From contig NZ_CP133148.1 of the NCBI RefSeq assembly GCF_036488675.1, forward strand, positions 2,991,001 to 3,055,000: DNA of 64,000 nt, given 5' to 3'. The notes under the pieces are model-generated. The model saw only the letters and a program-made list of their open reading frames with translations, searched no databases and was not told where the DNA came from. A program made the translations under genes and the position numbers. Below, piece by piece: positions 1 through 8,519 of the stretch. This stretch comes from Sinorhizobium chiapasense (lineage in GTDB: Bacteria > Pseudomonadota > Alphaproteobacteria > Rhizobiales > Rhizobiaceae). Numbering within the stretch: the first letter of the stretch is position 1; every line of letters begins with the position of its first letter.

Positions 1-552
1 AATCATGTGGTGAGTGATGAAGGTGCCCGACCAGCCGGCCGGAAGCGCCGTCGGTACCAGTATCGCATCGGCACCGGCAAGCGCGAGCCGGCGGACATTT
101 TCCGGAAACTCGACGTCGTAGCAGATCAGCATGCCGCACCTGACGCCCTGGTGCTCGAAGAGGCGCGTCGACGGTTCTGCCGGCGTGAACAGCGAGCGCT
201 CGTAGTCGCCATAGAGATGCGACTTGCGATAGACCGTCGGGGCAGCGTCACCGTCGACATAGGCGGCGCTGTTGTAGACCGCATCACCCTCGCGCTCGGC
301 GAAGCCGGCAATGATCGCGATACCGGCTTCGGCAGAAATCCGCTGCAACCGCTGCACGATCGGGCCGTCGGCGCTCTCGGCGATGTCGCGGATCACGTCA
401 CCGGCACCGTAGCCGGTAATGCCGAGTTCGGGCGTGACAAGCAGCGTTGCGCCTTGGCGGGACGCCTCCACAGCGGCAGCGCCGATCCGGCCAAGATTGG
501 CGGCAAGATCTCCGCCAACGGATTTCATCTGCAGCGCGGCAAGCTTCATCAT
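1..552 (-). CDS. Nitrilase/omega-amidase superfamily hydrolase (partial, C-terminus outside window)
   Basis: This is the N-terminal 184 residues of a carbon-nitrogen hydrolase that would cleave an amide or nitrile C-N bond in the cytoplasm. The family's Glu-Lys-Cys triad is visible: Glu42 in TPELG, Lys110 in YRKSHLYGD and Cys144 in MLICYDVEFPE. The family is usually 260-290 residues, so about a third is missing at the window edge. The start ATG overlaps the stop of the upstream permease gene (ATGA), so it is translationally coupled to the polyamine-type ABC operon. The YRKSHLYGD region resembles 5-aminopentanamidase (DavA-like) and N-carbamoylputrescine amidase relatives. A role on an amide of the imported amine fits, but the exact substrate is inferred from context only. 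Confidence 0.85.
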   Translation of the reverse strand, partial: MMKLAALQMKSVGGDLAANLGRIGAAAVEASRQGATLLVTPELGITGYGAGDVIRDIAESADGPIVQRLQRISAEAGIAIIAGFAEREGDAVYNSAAYVDGDAAPTVYRKSHLYGDYERSLFTPAEPSTRLFEHQGVRCGMLICYDVEFPENVRRLALAGADAILVPTALPAGWSGTFITHHMI

Positions 553-1349
553 TTGCCATCCGATGACATGGCGCCGAGCAGCTTCGGCAGGTCTCCGAAC
601 CGGGCGACGAGGCCGAAGATGATCGCGGCCGTCATGACGAAGAGGATCGTCACCGAGGCCATGGTCGGCGTGTAGCCGTAGCGCAGCGCGTTGAAGATCT
701 TGATCGGCAGCGTCTCCATGGTGAAGCCGACGGTCATGTACGCGACGATATACTCGTTGAGCGACAGTACGAACGCAAAGGCATAGCCCGAGACGATGTA
801 GGGGAGGATCAGCGGCAGCACCACGGTGCGGAACACCGTGCGCTCGTCCGCGCCCATGGTCGATGCCGCCTCGACCAGCGAACGATCGATCGACGTCAAG
901 CCGAGGGACAAGGTGACGAGCGGCAAGGTCACGAAGAAGATCGCGTGGCTGACCACCGCCGTCCAGGGCTGGCCGTAGAAGCCGACAGTCGCCCAGAAGG
1001 TCAATAGCCCCAGCGCCGTGATCACCGGCGGCAGCGTGAAGGGTGCGACGCCCAGAAGCTGAAAGATGTTCGCCCAGGGCGCTATCCGCCGCCACAGGAA
1101 CCAGGCAAGCGGCAAGGCAATGGCGACGGCAAGCGCTGCCGAGAGCAACGCAAGCGTGACCGAGGCCATCAGCGCGTTTCGCCATTCGGGGTTCAGGAAG
1201 ATCTCGCCATACCAGGAGGTCGAAAAGCCCTGCGGCGGAAAGGCGAGCGTCTGCTTCGCGTTGATCGAGACGCCGGCAACCACGATCAGCGGCAGCGCAA
1301 GGAAGAGCGCGACCAGGAAGAAATAGAACTTGCGGAAAATGGACGTCAT
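549..1349 (-). CDS. Spermidine/putrescine-type ABC transporter permease (PotC-like)
   Basis: This 266-residue inner-membrane permease has about six hydrophobic segments. The cytoplasmic EAA loop (EAASTMGADERTVFRTVVLP, near residue 160) docks on the ATPase. It belongs to the PotC/second permease type of polyamine importers. The start chosen is the ATG whose last bases overlap the stop of the preceding permease (ATGA). The same frame stays open much further upstream, but that extension lies inside the neighbouring permease and is not coding. The gene sits between permease 1 and the nitrilase gene with 4-bp overlaps on both sides, so the three are one transcript. Substrate (putrescine, spermidine or a related amine) is inferred from the agmatinase next door. 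Confidence 0.9.
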   Translation of the reverse strand: MTSIFRKFYFFLVALFLALPLIVVAGVSINAKQTLAFPPQGFSTSWYGEIFLNPEWRNALMASVTLALLSAALAVAIALPLAWFLWRRIAPWANIFQLLGVAPFTLPPVITALGLLTFWATVGFYGQPWTAVVSHAIFFVTLPLVTLSLGLTSIDRSLVEAASTMGADERTVFRTVVLPLILPYIVSGYAFAFVLSLNEYIVAYMTVGFTMETLPIKIFNALRYGYTPTMASVTILFVMTAAIIFGLVARFGDLPKLLGAMSSDGK

Positions 1350-2200
1350 GCCGCCTCTCCCTTTCGTCCCGCAATCACCGTCAAGGCGACCAGCCCGAGC
1401 GTCACCAGCACGAGAAACACCGCCATCGCCGCGGCGAAAGGCATGTTCGACTGGTAAATCGCCTGGTCCGTGATCAGCACCGACAGCGTCCAGTGCTGTG
1501 GCCGGCCGAGAAGCTGCGGCAGCAGATAGGAGCCGAGCGCAAAGATGAAGACCATGATCAGCGTCGCGACGATCGTGTTCCTCAGCGCCGGAACGACGAC
1601 GGTGAAGAAGGCCTTGAGCGGCGAGGCTCCGAGCGTTCGCGCAGCCTCGGTCAAGGTCGGATCTAGGCGGACAAGCGCCGGGAACAGGACGAGCACCGTA
1701 TAGGGAAAGGCCTGATAGACCATGCCCGTCAGCACCGCCGCAAAGCTTGGTGTGAGCGCCTTGGCCTCGCCCATGAGGCCAAGCGCAACAAGGATGTTGG
1801 TGATGCCGGCCGTGCGCGAGAAAAGCGTCGACCAGGCGAAGCCGATGATGACCTCGGAGAGCGAGAGCACCGAGAGCAGCGCGACGAGCCAGACGACCTG
1901 GACGCTGCGCGCCATCCGCGTCAGCATGTAGGTGAAGGGGAGCGCCAGGACGACGCAGCAGACGGCGACAGCGATCGCCATCATCAGCGAAAAGCCCAGC
2001 ACGCCGCCGAAGAAAGCCGAAAGAAAGCGGGCGTAATTGTCGAAGACGAAGGCCGGCGTATAGAAGCCGCCCTGCTGGCGCTGGAAGAAGCTTACGGCGA
2101 TCATCGTACCGAAGGGCACGACGAAGAAGATGGTGAGCATCGCCGCGGGAAAAAGGAGCGGCGCGTAGTCGCCGATGGTCTGGGGCGGTTCGCGTCTCAT
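1346..2200 (-). CDS. Spermidine/putrescine-type ABC transporter permease (PotB-like)
   Basis: A 284-residue integral membrane permease, first of the pair. It has several long hydrophobic helices (for example ALLSVLSLSEVIIGFAW) and an EAA motif (EAARTLGASPLKAFF) that contacts the ATPase. The preferred start is the ATG at 2200, which overlaps the stop of the ATPase gene by four bases; an in-frame start six codons upstream is possible. It forms the heterodimeric channel with the permease immediately downstream. Assignment to the polyamine/opine importer class rests on sequence style, the Tat-type binding protein and the adjacent agmatinase. Confidence 0.9.
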   Translation of the reverse strand: MRREPPQTIGDYAPLLFPAAMLTIFFVVPFGTMIAVSFFQRQQGGFYTPAFVFDNYARFLSAFFGGVLGFSLMMAIAVAVCCVVLALPFTYMLTRMARSVQVVWLVALLSVLSLSEVIIGFAWSTLFSRTAGITNILVALGLMGEAKALTPSFAAVLTGMVYQAFPYTVLVLFPALVRLDPTLTEAARTLGASPLKAFFTVVVPALRNTIVATLIMVFIFALGSYLLPQLLGRPQHWTLSVLITDQAIYQSNMPFAAAMAVFLVLVTLGLVALTVIAGRKGEAA

Positions 2201-3234
2201 TTCCTGAGCACCACGCAAACATCCGGAGTGAGCGCGACGCCGACCTGCTGGCCGACGGTGACATCCGGTCGCTCGCGCGGCGTGGAAACCGCGACGATCT
2301 GGCGTCCGGCGACATCAACAAACGTTTCGATCGTTCCGCCGAGATCACGCACGAAGGTGACCGTGCCGGAAATCGCTCCGGCATCGGGCGCCGTCAGGTG
2401 CACGTCCTCGGGACGAATTGAAAGTGTCGCCTTTGCCGCGCCGCGCGGCAAGGCGAGACCCGGCACCGGCTGGCCGAGCACGGAAACTTGGCCCTGCGTG
2501 TCCGCTTCAGCCTCGATCAGGTTGGTCTGGCCAATGAAGTCGGCAACGAAACTGTCCGCCGGCCGGCGATAGATTTCTATCGGCGAAGCCGCCTGGCGGA
2601 TTTCCCCGCCATTCATGACGACCACTGTATCGGCCATCGTCATCGCTTCGCGCTGGTCGTGCGTGACGACGATCGTCGTAATCCCGAGCTGCTGCTGCAA
2701 TTGGCGCAGTTCCACCTGCATCGCTTCCCGCAGCTTCGCGTCGAGCGCCGAAAGCGGCTCGTCGAGAAGGAAAAGTTTCGGCGAGATTGCCAGCGCGCGG
2801 GCGATTGCAACACGCTGGCGCTGGCCGCCGGAAAGCTTGGAGACCGGCCGTTCCGCATAGCCCGAGAGGTGGATCATCGACAGCAGTTCGTCGACCCGCC
2901 GCTTCTGGTCCTCCTTCGGCGCCTTGCGGATGCGCAAGGGATAGGCGATGTTTTCGCCGACGGTCAGATGCGGGAAGAGCGCCAGCGACTGGAACACCAT
3001 GCCGAGATTGCGCTTGTGGGTCGGCACGCGGGTGATGTCTTCGCCATCGAGGCGGATCGCACCTCCGGTCGGCAGATCGAGCCCGGCGATCATGCGCAGC
3101 AACGTCGTCTTGCCGCAGCCAGACGGCCCGAGCATGCAAACGAAGGTGCCGTGCGGCACCGTGAGTTCGACATTGTTGACGGCCCTGAAGGACCCGAATT
3201 CCTTGACGACGTTCTGAAGGGCAAGTCCCGACAT
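2197..3234 (-). CDS. Polyamine-type ABC transporter ATP-binding protein (PotA-like)
   Basis: This 345-residue ATPase powers the importer. It shows Walker A GPSGCGKTT (residues 36-44), signature LSGGQRQRVA (134-143), Walker B LFLLDEP (154-160) and the switch His in VVTHDQREAM. The C-terminal third is a TOBE-type regulatory domain (SIRPEDVHL), as in PotA/UgpC ATPases. The ATG at 3234 is chosen because homologous proteins begin just before the conserved LQNVVKEFG strand; a start seven codons upstream is possible. It is followed by the permease genes with a 4-bp overlap and is separated from the upstream binding-protein gene by a hairpin and a RIME element. Confidence 0.92.
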   Translation of the reverse strand: MSGLALQNVVKEFGSFRAVNNVELTVPHGTFVCMLGPSGCGKTTLLRMIAGLDLPTGGAIRLDGEDITRVPTHKRNLGMVFQSLALFPHLTVGENIAYPLRIRKAPKEDQKRRVDELLSMIHLSGYAERPVSKLSGGQRQRVAIARALAISPKLFLLDEPLSALDAKLREAMQVELRQLQQQLGITTIVVTHDQREAMTMADTVVVMNGGEIRQAASPIEIYRRPADSFVADFIGQTNLIEAEADTQGQVSVLGQPVPGLALPRGAAKATLSIRPEDVHLTAPDAGAISGTVTFVRDLGGTIETFVDVAGRQIVAVSTPRERPDVTVGQQVGVALTPDVCVVLRK

Positions 3235-3252
3235 ATATTTCCCGTCCTGCAG

Positions 3253-3350
3253 CACCGTGCGCCATTTCAGACGCGCAAAGGTCGCTGCATCGCTTTGAAT
3301 TGCTGCATGGTTTATCCCTAAATCGGTTCCCGATCTAAGGAAACATGCAG
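3253..3350 (+). repeat. RIME-type intergenic mosaic element, copy 1
   Basis: About 98 bp made of two palindromic halves. The first is a GTGCGCC...GACGCGC stem followed by gcaaaggtcgctg and ctttgaattgctgcat; the second is a CCTAAATCGG...CGATCTAAGG stem ending in aaacatgcag. Closely matching copies occur at 12234, 27268 (inverted), 33929, 35240 and 40984, with partial copies elsewhere. This copy lies between the binding-protein and ATPase genes of a polyamine-type ABC operon. The name RIME is from recognition of the rhizobial family, not from a search. Confidence 0.8.
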
Positions 3351-3439
3351 TAGCGCCTCATGCGCAGATGGTTCATCGAGCGGGAATGAGGAAAGTGTGA
3401 AACAGCTTTCCGCCCGGATTCCGCTCAGTCTTTCAAAGT

Positions 3440-3467
3440 CGACCTCCCGCCCGCCGGCGGGAGGTCG
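3440..3467 (-). terminator. Strong hairpin after binding-protein gene
   Basis: A perfect 12-bp inverted repeat (CGACCTCCCGCC / GGCGGGAGGTCG) with a 4-nt loop lies 15 bases past the binding-protein stop. There is no good U-tract on the minus strand, so it is more likely a transcript-stabilising or partially attenuating hairpin than a full terminator. Confidence 0.6.
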
Positions 3468-3481
3468 ATCCCGGTTGGCGA

Positions 3482-4561
3482 TCAGCCGACGATCAGCTCC
3501 GTCCACTTCTGGTTCAACCAGTCCGACTTGGTCTGGTAGAGATCGTAGCGCGGGATGATCGGCTCGATGTCCGACGAAACGGCTGCAAACTCCTTGTCTG
3601 TGAGATCAGTCGACTCGCGCTTGACGGTCGGCGAGGTGCCAACCTTGCGCGACAGCGTCGCCTGAATCGACGGCTGGCACATATAGTCGATGAAGATGTG
3701 CGCTTCCTCTGCCTTCTGCGAAGCGCGCGACAGCGCCCAGCAACCGGAATCCTGGATGCCGCCTTCCTTCGGGAAGGTGGAGCGGACCGGATGGCCATCG
3801 GCGGCCGCAAGGCCGGTCACGTCGTGATAATACTGGCCCATCGGAATTTCACCCGACTTCAGCGCCTGCTCGAACTGCGCTTCGTCACGATACCAGAGCC
3901 GGACATTCGGCTTCACTTCGGCGAGTTTCTCGAATGCCTTCAGGATGCCCTCCTCCGTGTCGAGCGCATTGGTGCCGCCCATGAAGGTTTTGGCGGTCAC
4001 CTCGAGCAGGAAGGAATTGGAGACGAGCGCGAGCAGCCCGAGCTTGTCGGCATTTGCCGGATCCCAGAAGGCGGTCCAAGAGGTCGGCGCTTCCTTGTAG
4101 ACGTCGGTGTTGGTGACGAGCGTGATGTACCAGGAAACGGCCCCGATGCCCGCGACGCGGCCATCCGGATACTTGTTGATGAACCGGTCGATCAGATGCG
4201 AGGCGTTCTTGATCTTCGCCATGTCGAGCGGCGCCCAGAGATCGGTCGCCTGACCCTTGAGCATTGCCACCTGCGACATCATCGATACATCCGCCGGAGC
4301 CTGGCCGGCGCGAGCCGCCTGTTCCAACTGGACGAGCCAGGCCTCACCGGTCGGCTCGGCGACCGACTCGATCGCGATGCCCGTCGCCTTGGTGAATTCC
4401 GGGAATATGTTCTTGTCGAACGAATCCTTGAAGTAGCCGCCATAGACGCCGACCTTCAGCGACTTGTCCTGCGCTCTCAGTACCGCCGGCATCGCCAGCA
4501 TCGATGCACCGGCAAGCCCCGCCCCCAGCAGCGTGCGGCGCTTGATGGAATTGATGTTCAT
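3482..4561 (-). CDS. Extracellular solute-binding protein, polyamine-type ABC importer (PotD/PotF-like)
   Basis: A 359-residue periplasmic binding protein of the spermidine/putrescine group. The N-terminus has a twin-arginine-like export signal (RRTLLGAGLAGASML, from about residue 8) ending in a cleavage-type sequence near residue 30 (AVLRAQ), so export by Tat is likely. The mature part begins KVGVYGGYFKDSF and contains alternating alpha/beta blocks typical of type II binding proteins. It is the first gene of the transporter operon and is followed by a strong hairpin before the ATPase, which would favour more binding protein than membrane components. Polyamine or guanidino-amine substrate is inferred from the upstream agmatinase. 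Confidence 0.92.
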   Translation of the reverse strand: MNINSIKRRTLLGAGLAGASMLAMPAVLRAQDKSLKVGVYGGYFKDSFDKNIFPEFTKATGIAIESVAEPTGEAWLVQLEQAARAGQAPADVSMMSQVAMLKGQATDLWAPLDMAKIKNASHLIDRFINKYPDGRVAGIGAVSWYITLVTNTDVYKEAPTSWTAFWDPANADKLGLLALVSNSFLLEVTAKTFMGGTNALDTEEGILKAFEKLAEVKPNVRLWYRDEAQFEQALKSGEIPMGQYYHDVTGLAAADGHPVRSTFPKEGGIQDSGCWALSRASQKAEEAHIFIDYMCQPSIQATLSRKVGTSPTVKRESTDLTDKEFAAVSSDIEPIIPRYDLYQTKSDWLNQKWTELIVG

Positions 4562-4933
4562 TGCATGTCTCCTTTGTTTTGGCGGCAGCCGCCGCGTTCC
4601 CTGTTGTAGTTGATTCCCTGCATCTTTTCGGCTCGCTCCGCCAGCATTTCCAGCCGAAGGAATGGCCTTATTCGATCAGCGTATGGCAAGGCGCGAGTAA
4701 GCCCGCAATCAGCTCATCCGCCGTGAAAAACTCTGCGTCCGCATTATCGACTGCATTGGCCATTCTGAGAAGCGCCTCGCACCCGACCGCTACGCACATC
4801 AGAGCAACCAGCTCCCGATCCCGGAAAAGGCGTCATCGTCGTCCCCGGACTGGAAGTTTGCTAGTTCCGGCTCTCGCCGGGCCGCCGCTTCCAGTTCGGC
4901 GGCCTGGCGATCTTCAGGCGATCTTCACGCGTG
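4562..4933. other. Intergenic region between agmatinase and binding-protein genes
   Basis: This 372-bp gap holds a GC-rich 8-bp-stem hairpin at 4880-4904 (GGCCGCCG / CGGCGGCC) just downstream of the agmatinase stop, without a U-run. It also holds a possible 43-codon frame on the minus strand (listed separately). The promoter for the transporter operon should lie here because the hairpin separates it from agmatinase, but no convincing -35/-10 pair was picked out. Confidence 0.5.
4668..4799 (-). CDS. Possible small protein or gene remnant, 43 residues
   Basis: An open frame with protein-like composition begins MCVAVGCEALLRMANAVDN and ends in LLAPCHTLIE. The frame is open for about twelve more codons upstream (RLFRDRELVAL) without a start codon. 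There is no strong ribosome-binding site before the ATG. It could be the decayed C-terminus of a longer gene. I do not recognise it. Confidence 0.2.
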   Translation of the reverse strand: MCVAVGCEALLRMANAVDNADAEFFTADELIAGLLAPCHTLIE

Positions 4934-5995
4934 TCAGCCGGCCTTGCCGGTGATCGCAGGGCTGAAAACCATCAGGCTCAGGATCTCGAAAAGCACCTGC
5001 GCGCCGGCATGCGCGGTATTGGTCGTCGCGTCATACTGCGGGGCGACCTCGACGACATCGCCGCCGACAAGATTGACACCCTTGAAGCCGCGGATGAGTT
5101 CGAGCACCTCACGAGTCGTCAGGCCGCCGACTTCCGGCGTCCCGGTGCCCGGAGCGAAACTCGGGTCAAGGCTGTCGATGTCGAAGGAGAGATAAGTCGG
5201 ACCATCGCCGACGATCTTCTTCGCCTTCTCGATAATGGCCGGAATGCCGAGACCGGTGACCTCTTCCGCATGGATCACGGTCATGCCGGACTCGTAAGAA
5301 AACTCCCAGAGATATTCGGCCGAGCCGCGGATGCCGATCTGGACGACGCGGGTCGGGTCGAGCACGCCGTCGAGAACCGCGTTGCGGAACGGACCGCCAT
5401 GATGGAACTTCGTGAGGTCATAGGCGCCGCCGGTGTCGCAATGGGCATCGATATGAATCATGCCGACCGGACGCTTCTTGCCGACTGCCTTCAGGATCGG
5501 ATGGGTGATCGAATGGTCGCCGCCGACCGAAAGCGGCAAGACGCCGGCATCGACAATCTGGTTGATGCGCTTTTCGATATCTTCATGGCTGAGCTCCAGC
5601 CGATAGCGGCTTTGGAACGCAACATCGCCGATATCGGCCACGCGGAGATCGTGGACGGGCGCGCAGCCGAGCACATGGTTATAGGGACCAATGCGTTCGA
5701 TCGCACGGAGCGCCCGCGGTCCGAAACGGGAGCCCGGACGGTTGGTGACACCGAGGTCCATCGGTATGCCGACGATCGCCACCTGAAGATTGCCGAAATC
5801 CGGTTCTTGGTTGTCGACCGGCATGTAGGGCGCTGCCAGGAAGGTCGGGATGCCGGAATAGGGCGCCAGCCGCGTGCCGCTCTTCGTGAAGATCTTGTCC
5901 GCGACCTTGCGGAACGTCGGATCGAAGAGTTCGCCGCCATGGCTTTCGCCATATTTCGCCTTCAATTCGCTGAGCTTCTGTTCATCCCAGGCCAT
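4934..5995 (-). CDS. speB: Agmatinase (ureohydrolase family)
   Basis: This 353-residue cytoplasmic enzyme would hydrolyse agmatine to putrescine and urea using a binuclear manganese centre. The metal-binding signatures are all present: GGDHS (residues 158-162), DAHCD (183-187) and SFDIDSLDP (270-278). The ATG at 5995 is chosen because GGAGG lies about nine bases upstream; the frame extends further but those residues do not resemble the family. It lies upstream of a polyamine ABC operon and divergent from a LysR regulator, so agmatine or a related guanidino compound is the likely local metabolite. Other guanidino-ureohydrolases (guanidinobutyrase) share these motifs and cannot be excluded. Confidence 0.88.
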   Translation of the reverse strand: MAWDEQKLSELKAKYGESHGGELFDPTFRKVADKIFTKSGTRLAPYSGIPTFLAAPYMPVDNQEPDFGNLQVAIVGIPMDLGVTNRPGSRFGPRALRAIERIGPYNHVLGCAPVHDLRVADIGDVAFQSRYRLELSHEDIEKRINQIVDAGVLPLSVGGDHSITHPILKAVGKKRPVGMIHIDAHCDTGGAYDLTKFHHGGPFRNAVLDGVLDPTRVVQIGIRGSAEYLWEFSYESGMTVIHAEEVTGLGIPAIIEKAKKIVGDGPTYLSFDIDSLDPSFAPGTGTPEVGGLTTREVLELIRGFKGVNLVGGDVVEVAPQYDATTNTAHAGAQVLFEILSLMVFSPAITGKAG

Positions 5996-6170
5996 GCGCC
6001 CGAACCTCCATGTTTTGCCGCCGGGGATGCGCTGGACGCGCCGCAAACCGCGATCTGCGGATTTCACCGGTTCGACTGGCGCCGTCGTGTTCCCCAGGCT
6101 TTTGCCTTTGTTGGCGCATATTAGGAGACAATTCTGGTGGAAAATCAATTGACATTGTTATAGCGTTTCG

Positions 6171-6187
6171 TGTGAGAAAAATTCACA
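6171..6187. promoter_or_regulatory. Candidate LysR operator between speB and lysR
   Basis: TGTGAGAAAAATTCACA is an interrupted palindrome (TGTGA-N7-TCACA) in the short divergent region, 27 bases before the LysR TTG start. It fits the T-N11-A pattern of LysR-type sites. A TTGACA box lies at 6149-6154. No binding evidence exists. Confidence 0.35.
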
Positions 6188-6214
6188 TTCTCGCCTCGCC
6201 TTCCGGAGCCCATT

Positions 6215-7258
6215 TTGTCGAGCCGCCTGCCTCCTCTCAACCCGCTGCGTGCCTTCGAGGCAACCGCCCGGCGCGGCTCCGTTTCGGCCGCAGCGCGCGA
6301 GCTCAACGTCACCCACGGTGCGATCAGCCATCAGATCCGGGCGCTCGAACTCTCCTTCAACGCCACGCTTTTCGAGCGCGGCGGCAAACGGCTGAGGCTG
6401 ACGCCGCAAGGTGCCCTGCTGCTGCCCGCCGTCACCCATGCCTTCGCGGAAATCGCCGCCGCCACCGCTGCCATGACACGCCCGGCGACAAGCGGCGAAC
6501 TCAGGATCACCTGCGTCCCGGCGCTGCTTTCCTTCTGGATGATCCCGCGCCTGCACCAGTTCACCGAACAATTTCCGGACGTCAGGCTGACGCTGATCGC
6601 CTCCAACGATGCGGCACATCTCCATTCCCCGGACGTTGATATCTGCCTGCTCTACGGCGACGGTAACTGGAACGACTGCTGGGCGAAGCTTTGGAGCCGG
6701 CTTGAGCTTTTCCCGGTCGTCAGCCCGACACTGCTCAATATGCGGCCGCTGCGCTCCGTGCGGGATCTGCGCGACCACGTCATGCTTCACGGCGACGACG
6801 GCCGCGAGTGGAACACCTGGCTGGCCGCCGCCGATGCGATCGATCTGCAGCGCGGCCGCCAGCATTTCATGAGCGATGCGCGGCTTTCGACCGAAGCGGC
6901 GTTGCACAATCAGGGCGTGGCGCTGGGCGACACGATCACCGCGGGAAGCCTGATCGCGCGCGGCGAGCTGATCGCCCCCTTCGATCTGACCGTACCGGCC
7001 AACGACGCGTTCTTCGTCGCCTGCCGCAACGAAATCCGCGCCGCGCCGATTGTCCGCGTCTTCATCGACTGGTTGTTCGCCGCCCTCGAGAGTGACCCGA
7101 TGCCGGAGCTCCAGGTTTCCGCCCGCACGATCATTCGCAGCCGCATGTCGAAGCCCGAAACCACACGAAAGACGGCTGCAGACGGTTTTCAACCGATCTC
7201 GTCGCCGTCACGCATACGTCGCCCGGGACACCCCCAGAAACGCAAGGCCAAATCATAA
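6215..7258 (+). CDS. LysR-family transcriptional regulator (GcvA-like)
   Basis: A 347-residue regulator. The N-terminal winged helix-turn-helix (LRAFEATARRGSVSAAAREL, residues 11-30, then HGAISHQIRALE) is followed by a periplasmic-binding-protein-like effector domain beginning GELRITCVPALLSFWMIPRL. Translation starts at a TTG. The gene is divergent from agmatinase and upstream of a class I aminotransferase, so it probably controls one or both, with a candidate operator in the gap. The last 40-50 residues (basic, Pro/Arg/Lys-rich) extend beyond the usual family length of about 300 and may be a lineage-specific tail. Confidence 0.88.
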   Translation: MSSRLPPLNPLRAFEATARRGSVSAAARELNVTHGAISHQIRALELSFNATLFERGGKRLRLTPQGALLLPAVTHAFAEIAAATAAMTRPATSGELRITCVPALLSFWMIPRLHQFTEQFPDVRLTLIASNDAAHLHSPDVDICLLYGDGNWNDCWAKLWSRLELFPVVSPTLLNMRPLRSVRDLRDHVMLHGDDGREWNTWLAAADAIDLQRGRQHFMSDARLSTEAALHNQGVALGDTITAGSLIARGELIAPFDLTVPANDAFFVACRNEIRAAPIVRVFIDWLFAALESDPMPELQVSARTIIRSRMSKPETTRKTAADGFQPISSPSRIRRPGHPQKRKAKS

Positions 7259-7330
7259 AACGAGACCGAGAGCCCGGCGCAATTCTCCGCCAGCCCTTGG
7301 TTCCCGCTTACCAGCAACAGGAAGGTTCAA

Positions 7331-8509
7331 ATGCCGCATTTCAATCCCCTCGTCGAAAAGCTCTCGCCGCCGCCGGTTCCCTCGGTGCTCGCCTGGGCGA
7401 AGGCCTACGACGGGGCAAGAGGGCCGCTGATCGACCTTTCGCAGGCGGTGCCGGGTTATCCCGCGCATCCGGACATGCTGAAATGGCTCGGCGAGACATC
7501 CGCCTCGGCCGCCTACACCGGTTATGGCGCGATCGAGGGCGAGGTGGAATTGCGCACGGCCTATGCCGCCCATGTCGCCGACCTCTACGCTGCGGCGGTT
7601 ACGGCCGACAACGTTCACATCACCTCAGGCTGCAACCAGGCCTTCATGTGTGCCGTCATGGCGATCGCCGGCGCCGGCGACACGGTCTTGATGACCAACC
7701 CCTATTATTTCAATCAGGAAACAACACTGGCGATGCTCGGCATCAATGTCGAGCTGGTACCCTGTGACGCCGGCGCCGGGTTCCTGCCGGAAGTTGAGGA
7801 GATCGCCTCAGCGCTTCGCCCGGGCATTCGCGCGCTCGCCCTCGTCTCGCCCAACAACCCGACCGGCGCTGTCTATCCGCCGGAATTGCTTGAGCGCATC
7901 CACGAAGCCTGCCGCAAGAACGGCACCTGGCTGATCCTCGACGAGACCTATCGCGATTTCCTGCCATCGGCCGACATCGCGCCGCACGGCCTGCTTCAGG
8001 CGAAGGACTGGCAGGACAGCTTCATCGGCCTCTACAGCTTCTCGAAATCCTTCTGCATTCCCGGCCATCGCCTCGGCGCAATCACCGCCGGTCCGGCGCT
8101 CGTCGAACAGGTCACCAAGGTCATGGACAACCTGCAGATCTGCGCCCCGCGCGCCGCGCAGGCCGCAGTCGCCAAGGCCATTCCGGCGCTCGCAGATTGG
8201 CGGCTTGCGAACCGTGTTGAAATTGCCGCACGCGCCGACGCCCTCAAGGAGGTCATGAGCCGCCTGCCGAAATGGAAGCTGCAGGCGGCCGGGGCCTATT
8301 TCGCCTATATCCGCCACCCCTTCCCCGACATCGATTCGCAATTCGTTGCCGAAAAGCTGGCGAAGCTCGCCGGTGTGGTCTGCCTGCCGGGCGACTATTT
8401 CGGCGAAGGACAGGAAAACTACCTGCGCTTTGCCTTCGCCAATGCCGATGTCCCGACGATCCGCAAGCTCGAAGAACGGCTCGCGGGCTTCGAACTGCCC
8501 GGCATCTGA
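7331..8509 (+). CDS. Class I/II pyridoxal-phosphate aminotransferase
   Basis: A 392-residue fold-type I aminotransferase. Visible family features are NNPTG (175-179), Asp204 and Tyr207 in LDETYRDF, the Schiff-base lysine Lys239 in SFSKSF, and GHRLGA (246-251). It would transfer an amino group between an amino donor and a 2-oxo acid in the cytosol. It lies 72 bp downstream of the LysR gene, in the same direction, and probably is its target or co-transcribed. The donor substrate cannot be read from sequence; the surrounding polyamine genes make an amine-derived amino acid plausible. Confidence 0.88.
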   Translation: MPHFNPLVEKLSPPPVPSVLAWAKAYDGARGPLIDLSQAVPGYPAHPDMLKWLGETSASAAYTGYGAIEGEVELRTAYAAHVADLYAAAVTADNVHITSGCNQAFMCAVMAIAGAGDTVLMTNPYYFNQETTLAMLGINVELVPCDAGAGFLPEVEEIASALRPGIRALALVSPNNPTGAVYPPELLERIHEACRKNGTWLILDETYRDFLPSADIAPHGLLQAKDWQDSFIGLYSFSKSFCIPGHRLGAITAGPALVEQVTKVMDNLQICAPRAAQAAVAKAIPALADWRLANRVEIAARADALKEVMSRLPKWKLQAAGAYFAYIRHPFPDIDSQFVAEKLAKLAGVVCLPGDYFGEGQENYLRFAFANADVPTIRKLEERLAGFELPGI

Positions 8510-8519
8510 GCGTAAGAGA

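Noticed and set aside
549..2384. A continuous 611-codon frame covering both permeases
   Set aside because: Only the part from 1349 has permease sequence in this frame; the rest is an alternate reading of permease 1 in GC-rich DNA.
3318..3506. A 62-codon minus-strand frame between ATPase and binding-protein genes
   Set aside because: It lies across a hairpin and a RIME element and has no ribosome-binding site.
4931..6124. A 397-codon plus-strand frame opposite agmatinase
   Set aside because: Agmatinase on the other strand has all family motifs; the plus-strand frame has none.
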